Positions 61,704 through 64,000 of a DNA stretch of 64,000 nt are shown here, piece by piece. This stretch comes from Rhodospirillaceae bacterium (GTDB lineage Bacteria; Pseudomonadota; Alphaproteobacteria; Dongiales; Dongiaceae): NCBI GenBank assembly GCA_008012315.1, contig SSEL01000005.1, forward strand, positions 22,671-86,670, in the 5' to 3' direction. The translations under genes were made by a program, and so were the position numbers. The notes below the pieces were generated by a model. That model worked only from the letters and a program-made list of their open reading frames with translations. It did not search any database and was not told where the DNA came from. Every line of letters starts with the position of its first letter. Position 1 is the first letter of the stretch.

Positions 61704-62021
61704 TTATCGGTCGTGATGCCCGCCGTGGCCACCGCGAGGCTGGAACGGTCTGCGCGGCTGCTGCTGGCGTGGCGTTGCCGTGCTCGTATCCAAGGTGATG
61801 ACGCGCAGCACCTGGATTCCCTTGCGTCCCTGGCCGACTTCACAATGGATCGTCGACCCTTCGGGTGCATCTTGTAATCCGGCATCCTTGAGGGCGGAGA
61901 TGTGCAAGAACACATCCGGCGCACCATCAGCCGGTGAGACGAACCCAAATCCCTTTTCGGTGTTGAACCACTTGATTCGGCCCCTGAGCTCCGAACCACC
62001 ACCGTGATTGTGATCAGTCAT
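61704..62021 (-). CDS. Cold-shock-domain protein with Gly/His/Arg-rich tail
   Basis: A 105-residue RNA-binding protein. The cold-shock domain carries RNP1 KGFGFVSP and RNP2 VFLHISAL (residues 21-48), preceded by GRIKWFNTE. After the domain comes a basic tail of about 30 residues rich in Pro, Arg, Gln, Gly and His (ending GGHGGHHDR). The start is the ATG at 62021; a GTG at 62030 is the alternative. Such CspA-like proteins act as RNA chaperones; cold induction is not shown by the sequence. The 168 bases upstream contain an AT-rich area at about 62155-62185. Confidence 0.9.
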   Translation of the reverse strand: MTDHNHGGGSELRGRIKWFNTEKGFGFVSPADGAPDVFLHISALKDAGLQDAPEGSTIHCEVGQGRKGIQVLRVITLDTSTATPRQQQPRRPFQPRGGHGGHHDR

Positions 62022-62198
62022 GTTGTTCACTCTGCAAGAAGATGAATAACCGGCGCTCCACCATCAAAGCCCTTCGCGAAAGAGCGTCCAATGCTGAATT
62101 GCCGCCACCAGCATGCGGGCCATCTTTGCGAAAAGCAAGCGGCTGATTCGCCAAAATTAGGGGATTTTTAATATATAGGACGGGCTTGGACGGAATTG

Positions 62199-63200
62199 CT
62201 AAGGCGTGGGTTTGCTCGAAATCAACACCCCGATGGGGGCGGGACCGCGCAATTGTGCAAGTGCGGCAAGTGCATAATTACCATCGTAAACCTCTCCGCT
62301 CCGACGGAAGTGGTCAGGCAGCTGCCACCAGGCGAGATGCATATGATGGTGGTGGGTCCGGTGGAAATTCATGTTCAGAATCAATGCCTGTAACGGCTGG
62401 GCCAGCCGCAGGTTGTAGGCAAAGTCCGGCCGGTCCACCGGCGTCCTGAAGTGATAGACATTGTCCAGAAATGAAATCAGGAAGCCGCGGATCAAAATGA
62501 AACCGACCAGTACCGGCCACAGAGGGGCCCAGAGCCAGGCTGACAAAGCGTAGAGCAGAAGTGCCGCTGCCGCATCCTGGCGGATTTCTGCGATCGCCCG
62601 GGGCGATCCCAAAGATTGATGCGCCAGTTGCCGCAGCTGCTTGAGGCGCGGTTCCTCTCCGGCATAGACCCGGTCCAGCAGGCGCAGAATGATCGGGCGC
62701 GGCAGCCAGTAAAACAGGGGCGTCAGGATTTCGATGAGATAGAGACCGCCGAGCGTCTCTGCAAAGAAGCGGCAGCGCGCGAGGACGGGAGAAGACTGCG
62801 CGGGGTCGAAGCAGTCGGGGCGGTCGAGCGGGTGGCGGTTGAAGCGATGATGCGTGAGATGGCCGAAGCGCAACATGCGATAGGACGAGCCGAAGAGAAT
62901 GGCCATGAACCGCCCGGCCCGGCGATTGAGATTTCGGTCCGATGCAAAGAGGTTGTGGATGGCTTCATGAAGCAAGGCCCAGAAGCCGTTGCTGCTCAGC
63001 GTGACCGGCAATGCCAGCCAGGCCCAATGGCTGCCAAAGCCACCGACATTTTGTGCCGCCAGGATGGGCAGCACCAGCAGGACAGCCAGATTGGCAAGGC
63101 CATAACCAATCGCCAGTCGGAAATTCAGGCGTTGGAACTGTTGATTTTCGGTTGAATTATGCGTGTTCGACATCCTGATTTCATGGGGCATGACCGGCAT
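62199..63200 (-). CDS. Fatty-acid desaturase family membrane protein
   Basis: A 333-residue di-iron membrane desaturase/hydroxylase. The three histidine boxes are present: HEAIH (about residue 78), HLTHHRFNRH (about 113) and HRTHHHHMH (about 280). Two hydrophobic hairpins flank them. The third box is unusually His-rich. Specificity (acyl-CoA, lipid or other) cannot be read. The start could also be the ATG at 63173. It is not next to other lipid genes. Confidence 0.85.
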   Translation of the reverse strand: MPVMPHEIRMSNTHNSTENQQFQRLNFRLAIGYGLANLAVLLVLPILAAQNVGGFGSHWAWLALPVTLSSNGFWALLHEAIHNLFASDRNLNRRAGRFMAILFGSSYRMLRFGHLTHHRFNRHPLDRPDCFDPAQSSPVLARCRFFAETLGGLYLIEILTPLFYWLPRPIILRLLDRVYAGEEPRLKQLRQLAHQSLGSPRAIAEIRQDAAAALLLYALSAWLWAPLWPVLVGFILIRGFLISFLDNVYHFRTPVDRPDFAYNLRLAQPLQALILNMNFHRTHHHHMHLAWWQLPDHFRRSGEVYDGNYALAALAQLRGPAPIGVLISSKPTP

Positions 63201-63261
63201 AAAAGCAAGCCCCCGAACGGCAACACCGGGCTGATGAAAGGTCGCCGGGTTTGGAAGGACG

Positions 63262-63289
63262 CACCGGGCTTCTGGGATGAAGCCCGGTG
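63262..63289 (-). terminator. Hairpin between desaturase and S-formylglutathione hydrolase genes
   Basis: A perfect 11-bp stem (CACCGGGCTTC / GAAGCCCGGTG, 6-base loop) lies just after the hydrolase stop codon (minus strand). No good T-run follows, so it is a probable but not certain terminator. Confidence 0.5.
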
Positions 63290-63310
63290 GCCGCAGGGGT
63301 GTCGGATCGC

Positions 63311-64000
63311 TCAGGCGCTCAGCATTTTATGGTGATGCCTGAGATGGTCCTCGATGAAGGACTGGATGAAGAAGTAGCCGTGGTCATAGCCCGGATGGCG
63401 GCGCAGGGTGAGCTGCTGCCCGACCTGGCTGGCGGCGGCCTCGAAGAGATGCGGGTGCAGCTGCTCGGCCAGAAACTTGTCGTCCAGCCCCTGGTCGATC
63501 AGGATCTCGCCGGGGAACGGCCCGGTGGCTTTCAACAGTTCCGTGGCGTCATAGGCCGCCCAGCTCGCCTTGTCGGGGCCGAGATAGCCGCCGAAGGCCT
63601 TCTGCCCCCAGGGGCACTGGCTGGGGGCGGCGATCGGCGCCAGGGCCGAGAGCGAGCGGTACTGGCCGGGATGGCGCAGGGCCGAGACCAAGGCCCCATG
63701 CCCGCCCATGGAATGGCCGAAGATCCCCTGGCGGGACAGGTCCGCCGGGAAATGGGCGCCGATCAGCGCGGGCAGCTCCTTGGTCACATAGGAGCCCATG
63801 CGCCAGTACTTGGCCCAGGGGGCTTGGGTGGCATCGAGATAGAAGCCGGCCCCGACCCCGAAATCCCAGCTCTCCGCCTGGCCGGGAATGTCGGTGCCGC
63901 GCGGGCTGGTATCGGGGGCGACCAGGATCAGCCCCAGTTCCGCCGCCACACGCTGCGCCCCGGCCTTGATCGGGAAGGTCTCCTCGGTGCAGGTCAGCCC
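63311..64000 (-). CDS. S-formylglutathione hydrolase (partial, 5' end beyond the window)
   Basis: Hydrolyses S-formylglutathione to formate and glutathione in glutathione-linked formaldehyde oxidation. The frame stays open to the window edge, so the N-terminal part is missing; the visible start codon candidate inside the window (63949) is not the true start, since the upstream codons read LTCTEETFPIKAGAQR as in the family. The esterase triad is visible: Ser in GHSMGGHGAL, Asp in DQGLDDKF and His in GYDHGYFF. The partner alcohol dehydrogenase (adhC/frmA) should lie upstream, outside the window. Codon use looks GC-richer than its neighbours. Confidence 0.93.
   Translation of the reverse strand, partial: GLTCTEETFPIKAGAQRVAAELGLILVAPDTSPRGTDIPGQAESWDFGVGAGFYLDATQAPWAKYWRMGSYVTKELPALIGAHFPADLSRQGIFGHSMGGHGALVSALRHPGQYRSLSALAPIAAPSQCPWGQKAFGGYLGPDKASWAAYDATELLKATGPFPGEILIDQGLDDKFLAEQLHPHLFEAAASQVGQQLTLRRHPGYDHGYFFIQSFIEDHLRHHHKMLSA

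Overview
The window looks like a chromosomal segment of an alphaproteobacterium, most likely a member of the Rhodospirillales. The evidence is gene order and protein type: an NYN-domain gene beside folK-rpoZ-rel-acpS-lepB-rnc-era-recO, a fused str/S10/spc/alpha ribosomal super-operon with secY followed directly by adk and rpsM, long zinc-free S14, alphaproteobacterial RpoA and ATP12-type proteins, and a GC-rich, C/G-ending codon style. No rRNA, CRISPR array, insertion sequence, prophage or plasmid gene was seen.

Layout. (1) 0-11.4 kb: a family-5-like uracil-DNA glycosylase, an NYN-domain protein, folate gene folK, RNA polymerase omega, the Rel (p)ppGpp enzyme, acpS, signal peptidase, RNase III, Era, RecO and ParC. 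(2) 11.4-12.7 kb: a small ABM-like protein and a YafY/WYL regulator. (3) 12.6-31.6 kb: the translation super-operon from rpsL to rplQ. It has a near-consensus promoter and long leader before rpsL, a second near-consensus promoter before rpsM, a strong hairpin between rpsK and rpoA, and a textbook terminator after rplQ. (4) 31.7-39.9 kb: a DegP/DegQ protease, RarA, an isochorismatase-like protein lacking the catalytic cysteine, RluC-like pseudouridine synthase, a HAD phosphatase, an AsmA protein and an ATP12 chaperone. (5) 40-48 kb: biotin-dependent acyl-CoA (propionyl-CoA) carboxylase beta and alpha subunits with a translationally coupled acylphosphatase, a methyltransferase, lipB, tRNA-Leu(GAG) and the MaeB malic enzyme; together these suit propionate/odd-chain and C4 metabolism. 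(6) 48-64 kb: mostly single-gene units on both strands. They include an SDR, an M20 deacylase, a cupin, a Sel1-repeat protein, a TPP-dependent 2-oxoacid enzyme, an Asp/Glu-racemase-family protein, two FAD amino-acid oxidoreductases, an ACT protein, a Gre-like factor, a very small PAS-chemoreceptor, a flavin reductase, a cold-shock protein, a fatty-acid desaturase and the 3' part of an S-formylglutathione hydrolase cut by the window edge.

The first half is ordinary core genome. No wholly new multi-gene system can be supported. The items most worth a second look are the Cys-to-Ser isochorismatase homologue, the minimal soluble PAS-MCP protein, and a dispersed palindromic repeat family whose TAGAGC ends supply the stop codons of two genes. 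Also of note are an inverted repeat upstream of pccB and a possible keto-arginine / D-amino-acid catabolic group at 51.8-59.3 kb.
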